Origin: Nectonema munidae
Lineage: Eukaryota > Nematomorpha > Nectonematoida > Nectonematidae
Assembly (NCBI GenBank): GCA_030549495.1
Contig: JAUIRK010000106.1
Coordinates: forward strand, 1,197,001 to 1,261,000
DNA: 64,000 nucleotides
Direction: 5' to 3'
Shown here one piece after another: positions 46,219 through 56,559 of this stretch. Numbering within the stretch: the stretch's first letter is position 1; every line of letters starts with the position of its first letter. The notes beneath the pieces are model-generated. The model was given only the letters and a program-made list of their open reading frames with translations. It made no database searches and had not been told where the DNA came from. Both the position numbers and the translations under genes were made by a program.

Positions 46219-46403
46219 CTAGTAATGTGTTCTTCACGGCTAAGAATTCACAGCCCATATACTTCAAATGTAATTTACTCAAAGTTAGAAATTGAAAAAA
46301 GTGAATTCAAAAACTCAAATTGTTTGCATTTTCAACTCTTACATTATTGGTGAAGAGCATTTGAAAGAATAAAAGATTTTATGTAATTACATAACAGGGG
46401 CCC
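46219..46403 (+). repeat. 185-bp repeat, copy 1 (partner at 49700)
   Basis: From CTAGTAATGTGTTCTTCACG to CATAACAGGGGCCC, nearly identical to 49700-49884. Ends share weak inverted similarity (GGCC-x-TATG), suggesting a MITE. It runs into a G-rich end-like sequence (GGGGCCCACATCC) also seen at 478. Confidence 0.85.
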
Positions 46404-47449
46404 ACATCCTCAAAATTATTGGTGGGCGAAATTTTTTTTGCAATTTTCAAAATTAGTGGTCTGGAAATACCACGGGAGACCAAATATTCAAGCAATCCTT
46501 TAAAATAGAGTGTATTCAGTGCATACCTAAATTTATAAGACTACTTTATATTTTTTTACAAAATTGGTAAAATTTAAATACTACCAGCGAAAATATTTTA
46601 ATTAAATTTCCATAACGCATATACACTAGTTTAAAAAATCCAAAATTGTTTGGAGGGTGGGCGAATAGGCTTTTCATTTGAAAATAAAGTAGTCTATCAG
46701 GCACATTAAAGTAATTAATGAAAGGATATTTGATTGATAGAGAAAATAATTGAAAACAAATAACTGAATTTGGAGAGTTTTATGAGTGAATGTAGTCTGA
46801 AGGAAAAGAGTCTACTAGACACCCTACGATGTTTATACAGAAAATCTGTGATTGATTCATGGGTGCAGATACTTGAAATCATTCGAAAAAGGGGCGGACT
46901 TTCTAGCTTCTTCCAAAAAAGACAACAAATTTTTCTGAATTCTTACTCCTCTCTTGTTCATTCTATTTTATTCTTAATTAAGTTTAACGTCAACAATGAA
47001 TGAGGACTTATATATAGCTCCTTCTTTCTAACTTCAAATAGATGCGCATGTATAGATAGGGGGTAAAGATATAAATTAACAATAAAAAAATTGGAAATTT
47101 TATTGAATGAAAAAAATCATTCAAGTTGTTCCTTCTTTCTAAAAAATGAAAAAATGTTTCATTGAGAAAAATAAATTAAAAAATAACACATCCAAATTAT
47201 ATAACTATTCTTCGGTAATTTCTATCAAAAATGTAAAACACAACTTAAGTTAGAAAACTTGGTATTAGAATTTCTTCATTCTTTTTAGCGTATAAGAATA
47301 AGTGTAAGTTAGTTAGACTCTCAAAAAAGGGTATAAAATAAAGATAAAATTGTGCAACCAAAAATCAAACAATAAATTAAGATTGCATTACTTCATTTTT
47401 CTCAGCATCATCAAAAATAATTTAAAAGCTAAATTGGTGCAAGCTACAA
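46404..47449. other. No gene recognised
   Basis: AT-rich; the ORF at 46770-47003 (77 codons) shows no known motif. Confidence 0.4.
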
Positions 47450-47629
47450 AAAGTAAAATAACTTTTAACATTTTGCAATGATTTGCCTTTTATAATAACT
47501 TTTAGGGAAAAAAAGTTATAGAGCTTCAACAAAAACTAAGAAATTTTAGAGCATAACTTAAGTTTTTTGAAAACTAATTTGACGTATCTCCTACAGCATA
47601 CTCTATAGGGTGCATGGCAAGTTGGTTAA

Positions 47630-49388
47630 GTACCAAATTTTTGCTTGATAAAGTTCTAGGCAGTTTTGGCCTTGCCCTAATCAGTGGTTCTATAAATTTT
47701 TTTCCTAGTGTAATCAAATATTTTTGCCTGATATCACAACAATTTTTGTTTTTTTATAAAAATCTCTTTTGACAAAATAAAACTATTAAGTGCGGAAATA
47801 TCAATTATGTTAATAAAAACCACAATGGGCCAGCGCTTTGTTTTTCTTTTGACTGAATAATTTGATACCATTTGATCAACTACATCAACAGCAACTTTGG
47901 TTTTGTTGTATTGTATAATCACTTTTGGTTTTTTTGCTTCAGAGTCGTCGATTCTTTTAGATTTATGAAAAGAAGATAAAAGGAAGACGTTTTTATTTTT
48001 TTAGGCATATACGAAACAAGCATGTTTTCTTCGGTGAACAAGAACACAGAAGAAAATACATGGCGCTTTTTTATATCAAGTATTGCTGGTGGTATAAACT
48101 TTTTATTTTTACGAACTGTACCAAGCAAAGTCATTTTTCTCTCTTTTAAGAGTCTTTTAGACAGGTTCAAAGATGTAAAAAAATTGTCACACGTCACGTT
48201 GTGACCCTTTAGTCCTTTTGTCATATCCATCACAACACGCTCTCCTTGATTTTTTTCAGCTGCATTTCCAGATTGCTTACTCAAATATGGCTGGATGTTC
48301 CATACGTAAAAACTCGCAACATCTGCAAAAATCCAAAAACTTTAATCCATATATATCTGGTTTGGTAGGAATGTACTGTCTAAATGGAAAATTTCCTCTG
48401 AAGCCTCTGAGCAGCTCATCTACTGTTACTTGAAAACCGAGATTGAAAAGTTTTGGTAGAATAGCAACCCATTCATCGCAAATTTCTTGAATTGGAGCAA
48501 ACTTGTTTTTTCTCTTCTATTTTCCCTTGTTTTTTGTCATCAAATTGTAAAACTCTTGAAATCATTTTGAAGTTTTTCAGAGACTTTTTAGCTCTAAAAA
48601 TACTTCTCCCAGTATCATCATCCCATAAGCTGGCAGTGGACTCGTTTTTGGATTTGAAAACTCCAGCAAGAATCAACAGGCCTAAATAAGCTTCAAACTT
48701 TACGGTATCAAGCTCCACCCAGCTATCACCCATCACAACTTTGCCTTCAATGTTAGTCCACTTCATTATTGTATTCAAAATTTTTGGTGGAAAAAATTGC
48801 ATAAAAGCTGTGTACTCATCTTCTATCATTGAGCAAACATAACTTGTTGGACCTGACTTCATTGATATGCTATTATGACACCTTTCTTTACTTGAATAAT
48901 TAAAATTGTCATGATAACATTTTGTCTCCCCATCTTTCAAAAGACAATACTCATGAGTTTCCTCATTTTCTAAATTAGAAAGCATTCGATCTGAAAAATC
49001 ACTATAACATTCTTCAGTCTCACATAATGAAACATGATCTTCTACCTCAGAAAACTCGCTAATAGAAGGGGAAGAGTCGCTGTACATGCCTTTATAAAAA
49101 TGTAACAATTTAGTACTAAAAAAATTAAAAAAACTTAAATTATGAAAGGAAAAAATTAATTACTCTAATTTTTTCTTGCTTGGACTCTTTTGAACTCAAG
49201 GATATCAAATGTATAAAAAAAATATATCCTAATAAGTTAAACATTTTATTGTGTTTTAAAAATTATTTTGTGATTTTTATATTATATGTAACAAATACTA
49301 AAAACTGGCTATGATAATTTTGAAATTTTTAATAAAAGATAATTATTTAAAAAATTAGATATAAATGAGCCCTAGGATCTTATAAGGG
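47630..49388 (-). mobile_element. piggyBac element at a TTAA site inside repeat R1
   Basis: TTAA occurs at both borders (47626-47629, 49389-49392). The flanks, ...GGCAAGTTGG and GATGATTGACTC..., rejoin to match repeat R1 copy 1, which shows the uninterrupted site (there CTCAACC in place of CTTAACC). The right end reads CCCTTATAAGATCC on the minus strand; the left end (GTACCAAATT) does not match it and may be worn. It carries a transposase on the minus strand. Confidence 0.85.
47734..49108 (-). pseudogene. piggyBac transposase with a few 1-nt shifts
   Basis: DDE transposase of the piggyBac type. The N-terminus (49108-48473) is acidic, then has the blocks FFPPKILNTIMKWTN and AYLGLLILAGVFKSKNE...LWDDDTGRSIFRA. 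Then in other frames: VTVDELLRGFRG (first catalytic Asp) and RQYIPTKPDIYGLKF, VTCDNFFTSLNLSKRL (second Asp), and KVAVDVVDQMVSNYSVKRKT (third Asp). All three catalytic residues are present. Shifts lie near 48506-48511, 48335-48339 and 47996-48002, each in a T or A run. The end at 47734 lacks the usual Cys-rich tail. Confidence 0.85.
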
Positions 49389-49699
49389 TTAAGATGATTG
49401 ACTCAGCACGTAAGCCTCTGGATTCGATTCCTCATCGATAACAATTTGTTCATAGTTTGACATAAGCGGTACATCAGTGCCTTGTCAATTAAAATACACC
49501 CACGGTAAATTTACCTTGCCTTTTACTCAAAATTGAAAAATTTGTTACATAAATAACATAATAGAGAAAGGAGATAAAATAAGCAAATAAAGCAATTTTC
49601 ACTATTTTAAAATGAACGTCTGTTCTTAGAATAATTTCAAAATAATAGGAGGTGAGATTATTTATTTGATATTTTCAAGTTTTTATAAGTAGCAAAGGC

Positions 49700-49884
49700 C
49701 TAGTAATGTGTTCTTCACGGCTAAGAATTCACAGCCCATATACTCCAAATGTAATTTACTCAAAGTTAGAAATTGAAAAAAGTGAATTCAAAAACTCAAA
49801 TTGTTTGCATTTTCAACTCTTACATTATTGGTGAAGAGCATTTGAAAGAATAAAAGATTTTATGTAATTACATAACAGGGGCCC
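49700..49884 (+). repeat. 185-bp repeat, copy 2
   Basis: Partner of 46219-46403. It sits inside repeat R1 copy 2 between AAGTAGCAAA and TTTTATTTTTG. R1 copy 1 lacks it, which shows it is a separate mobile unit. Confidence 0.85.
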
Positions 49885-49949
49885 TTTTATTTTTGTTAAT
49901 GCTTGTATTTTTTACATTTTGTATGGGATCATAGTATACAAAAAATGGT

Positions 49950-50130
49950 TGGTTGGTTTGAGATATCAAAGCACTTTCAACCGTAAGGCTATATGCTCGC
50001 ATTATGCTTAAGATGGTTAATCACAGTTTTTGTGAATTTATTTTTAGAGTTGGGAGCCTTGGGGATCGAACCCCTGACCTTCAACTATTAAGCTGAGAGT
50101 TAAACCCTAACAACCATTGAGGCTATTTAT
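49950..50130 (-). repeat. tRNA-derived SINE, family B, in repeat R1
   Basis: Read on the minus strand, the head starts GCCTCAATGGTTGTTAGGG (A-box-like), with the B box GGGGTTCGATCCCC and a tail toward 49950. R1 copy 1 lacks the segment, and the R1 sequence resumes on both sides. A fragment of similar sequence lies near 34480. Confidence 0.7.
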
Positions 50131-50661
50131 TCACTTTTCAAAAAAATATTTAAGTCTAAGAACACAAAATCATTAAAAAAACGATTTAAACAAATATAAA
50201 TCATAAAAAACATAGAATACGAGAACAAGAAAATCATTGCGTTTTTTTTAAATATTTCTGTCCACAAATAAAATTCTGACAGCTGTCATAAATAGATCAA
50301 GTACATTTTTAACAACTGAAACATTTTGTTTCGATATTTTTATTATAATAATCAACAAATTTTCTTAAAAAAAATTTAATTATGAAGTTTACCTACAAAA
50401 TTTAACGATCGAACATTATAAAAAATCTCTCTGATCAAATATAGTATTTTGCTTTTAAACTGAAAAGCTAGTTAAAATATTCATTCCCAAATAGCTATTG
50501 ATAGAAATTTCTTAACTTAAAAAAATTTCAAAATGTACTTATAAAAATAAAGTGAGATTTGTTGAAAAAATTCAAAAGCAAGACTGACAATATTCATTCA
50601 TATAAAATTGTAAGGATTGTAAACTATTTTAATTTAACTCTAAATGCAAATTAGAGAGAAG

Positions 50662-50856
50662 CAGTGGCGTAGCTAGAAAAAAAGTTGATAGGGGGGGGCA
50701 CACATCATAAAAAACTTGAGCAACATTATTTATACTTTCCAGATCTTTTCATTGGAGAATTTTTGAAAACTTATATTGCATAAGGTGGATGGTGGCACCA
50801 TGAGGTACATAGGGATGGGGGCACGGCCCCTCATCTCCAGCCTAGCTACGTCATTG
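50662..50856. mobile_element. hAT-type MITE in repeat R1
   Basis: A 195-bp element with ends CAGTGGCGTAGCTAG and CTAGCTACGTCATTG. Flanks GAGAGAAG and AAGAGAAG (50654-50661, 50857-50864) match at 7 of 8 positions, as a hAT target duplication would. It is absent from R1 copy 1. Contains G-rich GGGGGGGGCACAC and GGGGGCACGGCCCC blocks. Confidence 0.8.
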
Positions 50857-51025
50857 AAGAGAAGAGAGATGTACGAGATAGGAGAACTTAAACAAGAGAA
50901 GAGAGTTTGAGTGAAAGAAGAGACCTTTAATGAGAGATTGAATGAGAGAAGAGAGCTCGGGTGATTGATTGAATTTTAACAGAGAAAGCGGAAGTGAAAA
51001 ATAGAAGAGACAGAATGAGAAATAG

Positions 51026-51500
51026 AATCACTGTGATAGAAGAAGATGAGAAAATCTAGCGGATCAAAAACATGTGTTTGCTCAAAAATACTACAAGGAG
51101 AACACTGTGATAAACTTTGCTTATTTATTCTGTGCATATTGAAACAATGGAATATTATTATTATATAGTTATCTCATCATTTGTAAAATATTTTTGATAG
51201 GATTTGAGAGCAACTTGGCATGATGTTTGACTCGAGTCTGTATTATCTCTTTTATTCTTGTATCTAATCACTGTGACAGAAGAAGATGAGAAAATCTAGT
51301 GGATCATCAACATGTGTTTCCTCAAAAATGGGAAAATACTGTGATAAACTTTGCTTATTTATTGTGTGCATATTGAAACAATGGAATATTATTATTATAT
51401 AGTTATCTCATCGTTTGTAAAATATTTTTAATAGGAATTTGAGAACAGCTTGGCATGATGTTTGACTCGAGTCTGCATTATCTCTTTTATTCTCCTATCT
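51026..51500 (+). repeat. Tandem duplication of about 240 bp
   Basis: ATCACTGTGATAGAAGAAGA...(51026) is repeated as ATCACTGTGACAGAAGAAGA...(51268) with a few percent differences and small indels. Only one unit exists in the other copy of repeat R1. Confidence 0.85.
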
Positions 51501-51948
51501 TACATTATCATGTATTCGAATGATCATTACATCCTATAATGCGATCATCATGTATGTTTCATAAACCAGCAACAACTCTTACTTATACAAAATTATTGGG
51601 GAGGGGGGGGGGGCGAAGTTTATTTTCATAATACTCATAAATTAATTTTTTAATGAATATGAATGCATTGTTTTTCTTAGGATGCCTGAATGCTTATAAC
51701 TGCCATTTTCTTTTTGATGCTCGTAATATAATATATATTTATTGGTTTTTTTTCTAAACCATAATATTTGTTATAATAAATTTTTTATCTCTTTTCTCTC
51801 GTAAATCACTGTTATTACTAACCCTGATGAGAATAATTAGTACAATGAATACAAATGATTTATTAAAAATTATAAAAAAAAATTTTATTTTTTGTTCGTC
51901 CCTTCTTAAACTTATTTATATAATGGGAGATTATGAAGTTTTTTATTT

Positions 51949-52233
51949 ATGTTACTGACTTTAAAAGTGTTTTCTGCTTATCAGCTTTATAAACAAGGAA
52001 ATTATGAATCATGTATTATTCTCTGTAATGAGATCCAAGATGAAAGCTATAATGATATCCAAATAAGTTTAAATTTGCTGAAACTTAGATCTGAAATTTC
52101 GTTACGTATAAGGAACACGAACATTACGTTTAATAAAAAAAGATTTTCTTCTCAAAATACTCCTATAAATTATTCTCTTCAAGTATTTTTTCATTATTTA
52201 AATATTAGTATAAATTTAGTTTTTTTGATATAA
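51949..52233 (+). CDS. Possible TPR-like exon or small ORF
   Basis: 94 codons. The part AYQLYKQGNYESCIILCNEI has the look of a tetratricopeptide helix pair (spaced Y, G, Y, A-like positions), followed by LLKLRSEISLRI. If it is an exon, CAG at about 51983 and a donor GTATAA after TCGTTAC (near 52108) would bound it. I cannot link it to other exons in the window, and the rest of the ORF reads like AT-rich chance sequence. Confidence 0.25.
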   Translation: MLLTLKVFSAYQLYKQGNYESCIILCNEIQDESYNDIQISLNLLKLRSEISLRIRNTNITFNKKRFSSQNTPINYSLQVFFHYLNISINLVFLI

Positions 52234-52334
52234 ATATAATAAATAAATAAATAATTTTTCCTTATTTAGCTCAGGATGTGATTGTTTATCTCTTTATAAA
52301 AACTCCTACTTTACTTTCCAAATATTTTTTATTT

Positions 52335-52386
52335 TAACCCTATTAGTGCTGGGCAAAATTTGTCCGCGCCCCCCCCCCCCCCCCCC
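52335..52386. repeat. piggyBac-like end next to an 18-base C run
   Basis: TTAACCCTATTAGTGCTGGG resembles a piggyBac-type end at a TTAA. It is followed by TTTGTCCGCG and then C18 (52369-52386). A matching second end was not found. Confidence 0.35.
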
Positions 52387-52429
52387 TATTTTTCTCAGAG
52401 ATTAATAAGTTTTTATAAATATTTTTAAT

Positions 52430-53110
52430 GTTACATATATATTTCAACGATGCTTAATTCAGTGGTGATGTCCATTTTTTTTATCAAACCTGTCAAAAAA
52501 TTGATTTATATTTGACAGCTCATCTCAAAAAGGAACTTTTTATCTAAATAAGTATATAAAGTTTTTTACACATGTATACCCATTTTCAAATATGCTGAAT
52601 TCAGTGGTGATATTCATTTTTTTATGAAAATCAATCAAACCTGTCAAAAAATTGATCTAAATGTGACAGCTCATCTCAAAAAAGAACTTTTTATCTAAAT
52701 AAGTATATAAAGTTTTTTACACATGTATACCCATTTTCAAATATGCTGAATTCAGTGGTGATATTCATTTTTTATGAAAATCATTAAAACCTGTCAAAAA
52801 AGTGATTTACATATGACAACTCATCTTAAAAAAGAAACTTTTTATCTAAATAATTATATAATGTTTTTTACACACATATATCCATTTTCAAGTAGGCTGT
52901 GTTTACTGGTTATATTCCTTTTTTTTATTATAAAAAATTAGTCAAACCTGACAAAATAATTTAAATATGACAGCCCATGTAAAAATTAAAATTTTGATTC
53001 TTTTAAAGTTTTTTATACATTTCAAGTATGCAGAATTTAATGGTGATGTTCATTTTTTATGAAATCAATAAAACCTGTCAAAAAATCGATTAAACTTGTA
53101 AAACAATGTC
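52430..53110 (+). repeat. Tandem array of about 150-bp units, nearly five copies
   Basis: The landmark TATGCTGAATTCAGTGGTGA or its variants occurs at about 52448, 52591, 52742, 52892 and 53027, so units are 135-151 bp. Each unit also holds AAACCTGTCAAAAAATTGAT and TGACAGCTCATCTCAAAAA. The two central units are nearly identical; outer ones are diverged. No ORF. Confidence 0.85.
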
Positions 53111-53959
53111 AAATATATAAACATAAAAATAACTTCTACTTGCAGTATTTCTCTGGTAATTATTTTCTTAATTTATTTAATAAACCAACTTTAGGTGTTT
53201 AATTCACTCAAAATATTTCATTCTACAGTAACTTATGTAACTCGATAGGACCTCCATCTTTTCGGCTACAAATTCGTTATCGGCTCGTAGTCTCTACGTC
53301 ATATTATAATTTACAGTATGTAATTTTGGTATTCATTCTATGATGATCCTTTTTTGGTAGCTCTTTTTTCATTAGAAATTTATATTCTTCAATGTGTGTT
53401 CGAAAATTTTTTTATAAGGATAAAATTACTTTTTTCCTCTCTCAAAGCATATTGATTAAAGAATCTTCTGGATGATCTTAGACTTTTTTATCAGTATGGT
53501 GTATTTTATTATCAGGCCTGAATATTTATCAACCAATCTCAGTTCAAAGGTTTTTTTCTGATGAATCATTCGTGATGTTGATTGTTCAATTACAAAAAGT
53601 TGTCAACGTTCTTCATCTAAAAAAAGATCTTCCATTTAGTCAAGATACATATTTTTTTTAATTATTTGTTTTGATCACATGTTCTCTTTTCAATTAGTTT
53701 TCAACTTGGTTCCTTCTCTCATATAAATTTTCAAAAGATTTTATAATACGTTTTATTTTTTTTTAATAAATATTTCATACCTAAGATGATTGTAGAAAGT
53801 ATTATAAGCCAAAATATACAAAAAAAAGTATATTTTTACTATATACCTAATATGCAGCCATTTTTTGAAATTTTTTTAGAGAACTGTTTTTCAGGCATAC
53901 ATTACTAATTCAATTTCCACTTCGAGATATTTTTTAACCGTATTATCCAAAATCCAGTA
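53111..53959. other. No feature recognised
   Basis: AT-rich spacer between two tandem-repeat regions. Confidence 0.4.
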
Positions 53960-54540
53960 CAGAAATAAAATAAGCATAGTCGATTCCTCTCGATTCCTTT
54001 CAAAGGTAAAGCATCTTCCATTTGGCATAAAAACACATATTTTATTTAAATTTCAAAAATATTTCTGCAGACATTAGACGTAAATCGATCATTTGATTGA
54101 CACTTTCAGACATTTAAAACATCTAAATGCAAAAAATGATTTCAGAAATAAAAATTATCATGGTCGAATTGGTATAAAAACATATATTTCATGTAAAATT
54201 AGAGAGAATATTTTTGGATATAGTTTTCAAACATAAACCGCAAATTTGATTGACACTAGCAGTAAAACCTCTAAATGCGAAAACTGTGTTCAGAAATGAA
54301 ATCATCATGATATATTTGCTATAAAAACAAATTTTAGAACTAAACGCAAATTTAATTGATACTTATATGTATTTTCAAATTCAAACTGCAAAAATTGAGT
54401 CCATAAATGAAACTAGCATGGTTGATTTGGTATAAAAACATATATTTAATTGTAAAATTTGAATGAATGTTTTTGGAAACAATTTTTAGAAGTAAACCGC
54501 AAATTTGATTAATACTTATAGGTATTTTAAAAATGAGGAT
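53960..54540 (+). repeat. Degenerate tandem repeat with units of about 110-170 bp
   Basis: The block CATGGTCGAATTGGTATAAA with ACATATATTT recurs, changed, near 53970, 54158, 54307 and 54417, and the words AACCGCAAATTTGATTGACA recur between them. It abuts the broken 3' side of the LINE at 54540. Confidence 0.65.
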
Positions 54541-54648
54541 GATGAACAATAGATCAGATATGCAACCGCCTTGAGGTGTATAGATTTTGAGTTGTTTAGT
54601 TATGCTTGGCTCACCTCTGATGAGACTATTCTATTTTGAAGATATGAC

Positions 54649-55285
54649 TTAATTAACCTGATAATGTATTTTTAATTTTGCATTGCATGCAGAATTAAAT
54701 GCTCCTGAGAAATCAATAAAGAAACATGTCAAATTAAGTTTTAGTCTGAAATAATTGTATATGTAAGAGGTCAAGCGATCTATGGCAATCTCGGCAGACT
54801 TTTGATAAATGTAGGCCATATTCAAAAGACAAACTGCATCAATTTTAACCCATTTACGGCCAATGTTCCTATTATAAATCGTCTGCGTTTTTTTAAGATA
54901 TCGTCTGCTTTGCTTGGCCCTAAATGGGTTACGGTTGATGCAGTTTGTCTTTTGAATATGGTCAATCATGCTGTAACGAATGATTTTTTTCGCACATTTT
55001 GCTAATGCAAGGGAGAAGTGTTATTGGTTTCCAACTCTCAATTTCATGTAAGTTAGTGTTTTTCTTAGGTATAAGAACAATTTCTCCGATCTTAAAACAA
55101 TGAGGAAAGTAACCATTAGATAAAATAGAGTTAAAAAGTGAAAGTATAGATTCTGAAATGTATGGCAAGGCAATTTTAATTACTTTAAAACTAATCTTGA
55201 CAATCCCTGGGCAAGCTAATTTTAATTTCTGGAAAATTAGTCTCGTTAATAAAAACGGGAGATTGAGTGTGGCATTGGGAATCAC
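54649..55285 (-). pseudogene. LINE reverse transcriptase, broken N-terminal half
   Basis: Blocks include GIVKISFKVIKIALPYISES, FKIGEIVLIPKKN, SWKPITLLPCISKMCEK, and, after the inserted palindrome, AEIAIDRLTSYIYNYF and FFIDFSGAF (first catalytic region; the usual Asp of AFD is Asn here). The pieces use different frames and are interrupted at 54816-54965. Confidence 0.72.
54816..54965. repeat. 150-bp palindrome holding a piggyBac-type MITE
   Basis: Arms CATATTCAAAAGACAAACTG and CAGTTTGTCTTTTGAATATG enclose an 80-bp element (54849-54928) with ends CCCATTTACGGCCAA and TTGGCCCTAAATGGG, flanked by TTAA and TTAC. The MITE is related to 19141-19251. The arms are outside the MITE, so the LINE sequence itself is inverted-duplicated around it. 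Confidence 0.75.
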
Positions 55286-55493
55286 TAGAGAAGAAATTTT
55301 CTCTCCAGGATATGTTGGGAATTGCTTTTAGAATTTATTTTGTCCTCAATAATGAAAGTTGGCGATGAAGAATGGGCCTTAGATTTTGAGAGCGAATTAA
55401 TCCTTTTCCACAAGGTGTTCGTTCCTATTGAAATTTAAAAAGTTTTTCCTTTTGAAATAATTAATTTTTTTGCGATAATAATTTTTAATTTGT

Positions 55494-55874
55494 TTATAGA
55501 TTTTCTGCGTTACGGCAGGTTCGGAATTTTCTATGCGCGTACCGTAGCTTTTTTCTCAAGTTATGAAGCGCACGTGTCCAGAAATTATTGTTGGCTTTAA
55601 TCTTGAGGGAAGAGTTAGATAGAACTTCCTTAATAGAGTCTATCAGCTCATTGGCATGTTTGTCTATTGATTGACGAACATTTGTAAGATTTTCTAATGC
55701 CTTTCCTTCTAAGTTTTTGATAAGGTTTTGAAGAAATAAGCTTTCACTGATAATAAATTTGGTGTTAGGAGAACTTTCCTGTGAACTAGGAAGTGATAAG
55801 GATATAGATATGAAAACATGGTCAGATAAAGAAGGCTGTTCAAGAATATGCCAAGATGTAATAAGGTTTCTCAT
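55494..55874 (-). pseudogene. End of LINE endonuclease and spacer
   Basis: 126 codons beginning ITSWHILEQPSLSDHVFISI; the SDH motif is the last catalytic block of apurinic-type endonucleases in LINEs. The rest is the helical spacer toward the RT (NNNFWTRALHNLRKKLRYAH). Confidence 0.75.
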
Positions 55875-56559
55875 TTCATCATTACAAAGTCAATGTGTGA
55901 TTGTAGTTGCAGATCAGTTCTAAGAGATGTGAAGGTAGGTAGTTTGCTATCATCCACACTCTGTAAATTATTTTCTACGATTTCTTGATAAAGCAACTTA
56001 CCCCTTGTATTCGTTTTGGTATCCCAAAATAGGTGCGAGCATTTGTGTCCCCAACATGGTCGGTGTAATATTTTTGAATATACTTTCTCAGAGAATAAGT
56101 CTATGGATTCTGTGGAATAAGGAGCGAAATAAATAGATACGCAATAAAAGCTAAATTATTCTAATGAACAATAAGCTGTAGTGATGTACTTATTTGAAAG
56201 GTCCGGAATACAAACATCTATATAAAACAAAGCTGTACATGTGGCTTATAAACAGTGCGCTAATTTTTGAGTGGGATATATGGTAGCTTATCATTATAAA
56301 GGTATGGCTCGTTCATGCAAACGATATCACAATGTCTTTCTTCAAGAAATATCATCACGTTATTGAATGCTAAAATAGATTTATGTGTAGTATATCTAGT
56401 GTCATTGAGTACTATTTCCAATATAAATAAATATTCAAAGCATTGATATAAAAGTTTTTTTGAAATTCAAGGTTCTGGATGTACTTACGACATGGTGAAT
56501 CATAGTAAAAATGGGACCCATTATAATTTGGACAGATATAATAGATGTAGAACAGCATT

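Larger units (their letters stand above)
47450..51640 (-). repeat. Interspersed repeat R1, copy 2, inverted and interrupted
   Basis: Matches 430-2072 in reverse order and orientation. It is broken by a piggyBac (47630-49388), a 185-bp repeat (49700-49884), a SINE (about 49950-50130) and a MITE (50662-50856). Part of it is tandemly duplicated (51026-51500). The right end carries an 11-base G run at 51603-51613. Confidence 0.8.

Noticed and set aside
46770-47003. 77-codon plus-strand ORF
   Set aside because: No recognisable motif or splice sites, and it lies between repeats.
50041-50130. Possible tRNA gene on the minus strand
   Set aside because: Only box-like motifs are kept; the segment is an insertion in a repeat, as expected for a SINE.
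52430-53110. CRISPR-like regular repeats
   Set aside because: Units are about 150 bp with no separate spacers, and the genome is eukaryotic; it is a tandem array.
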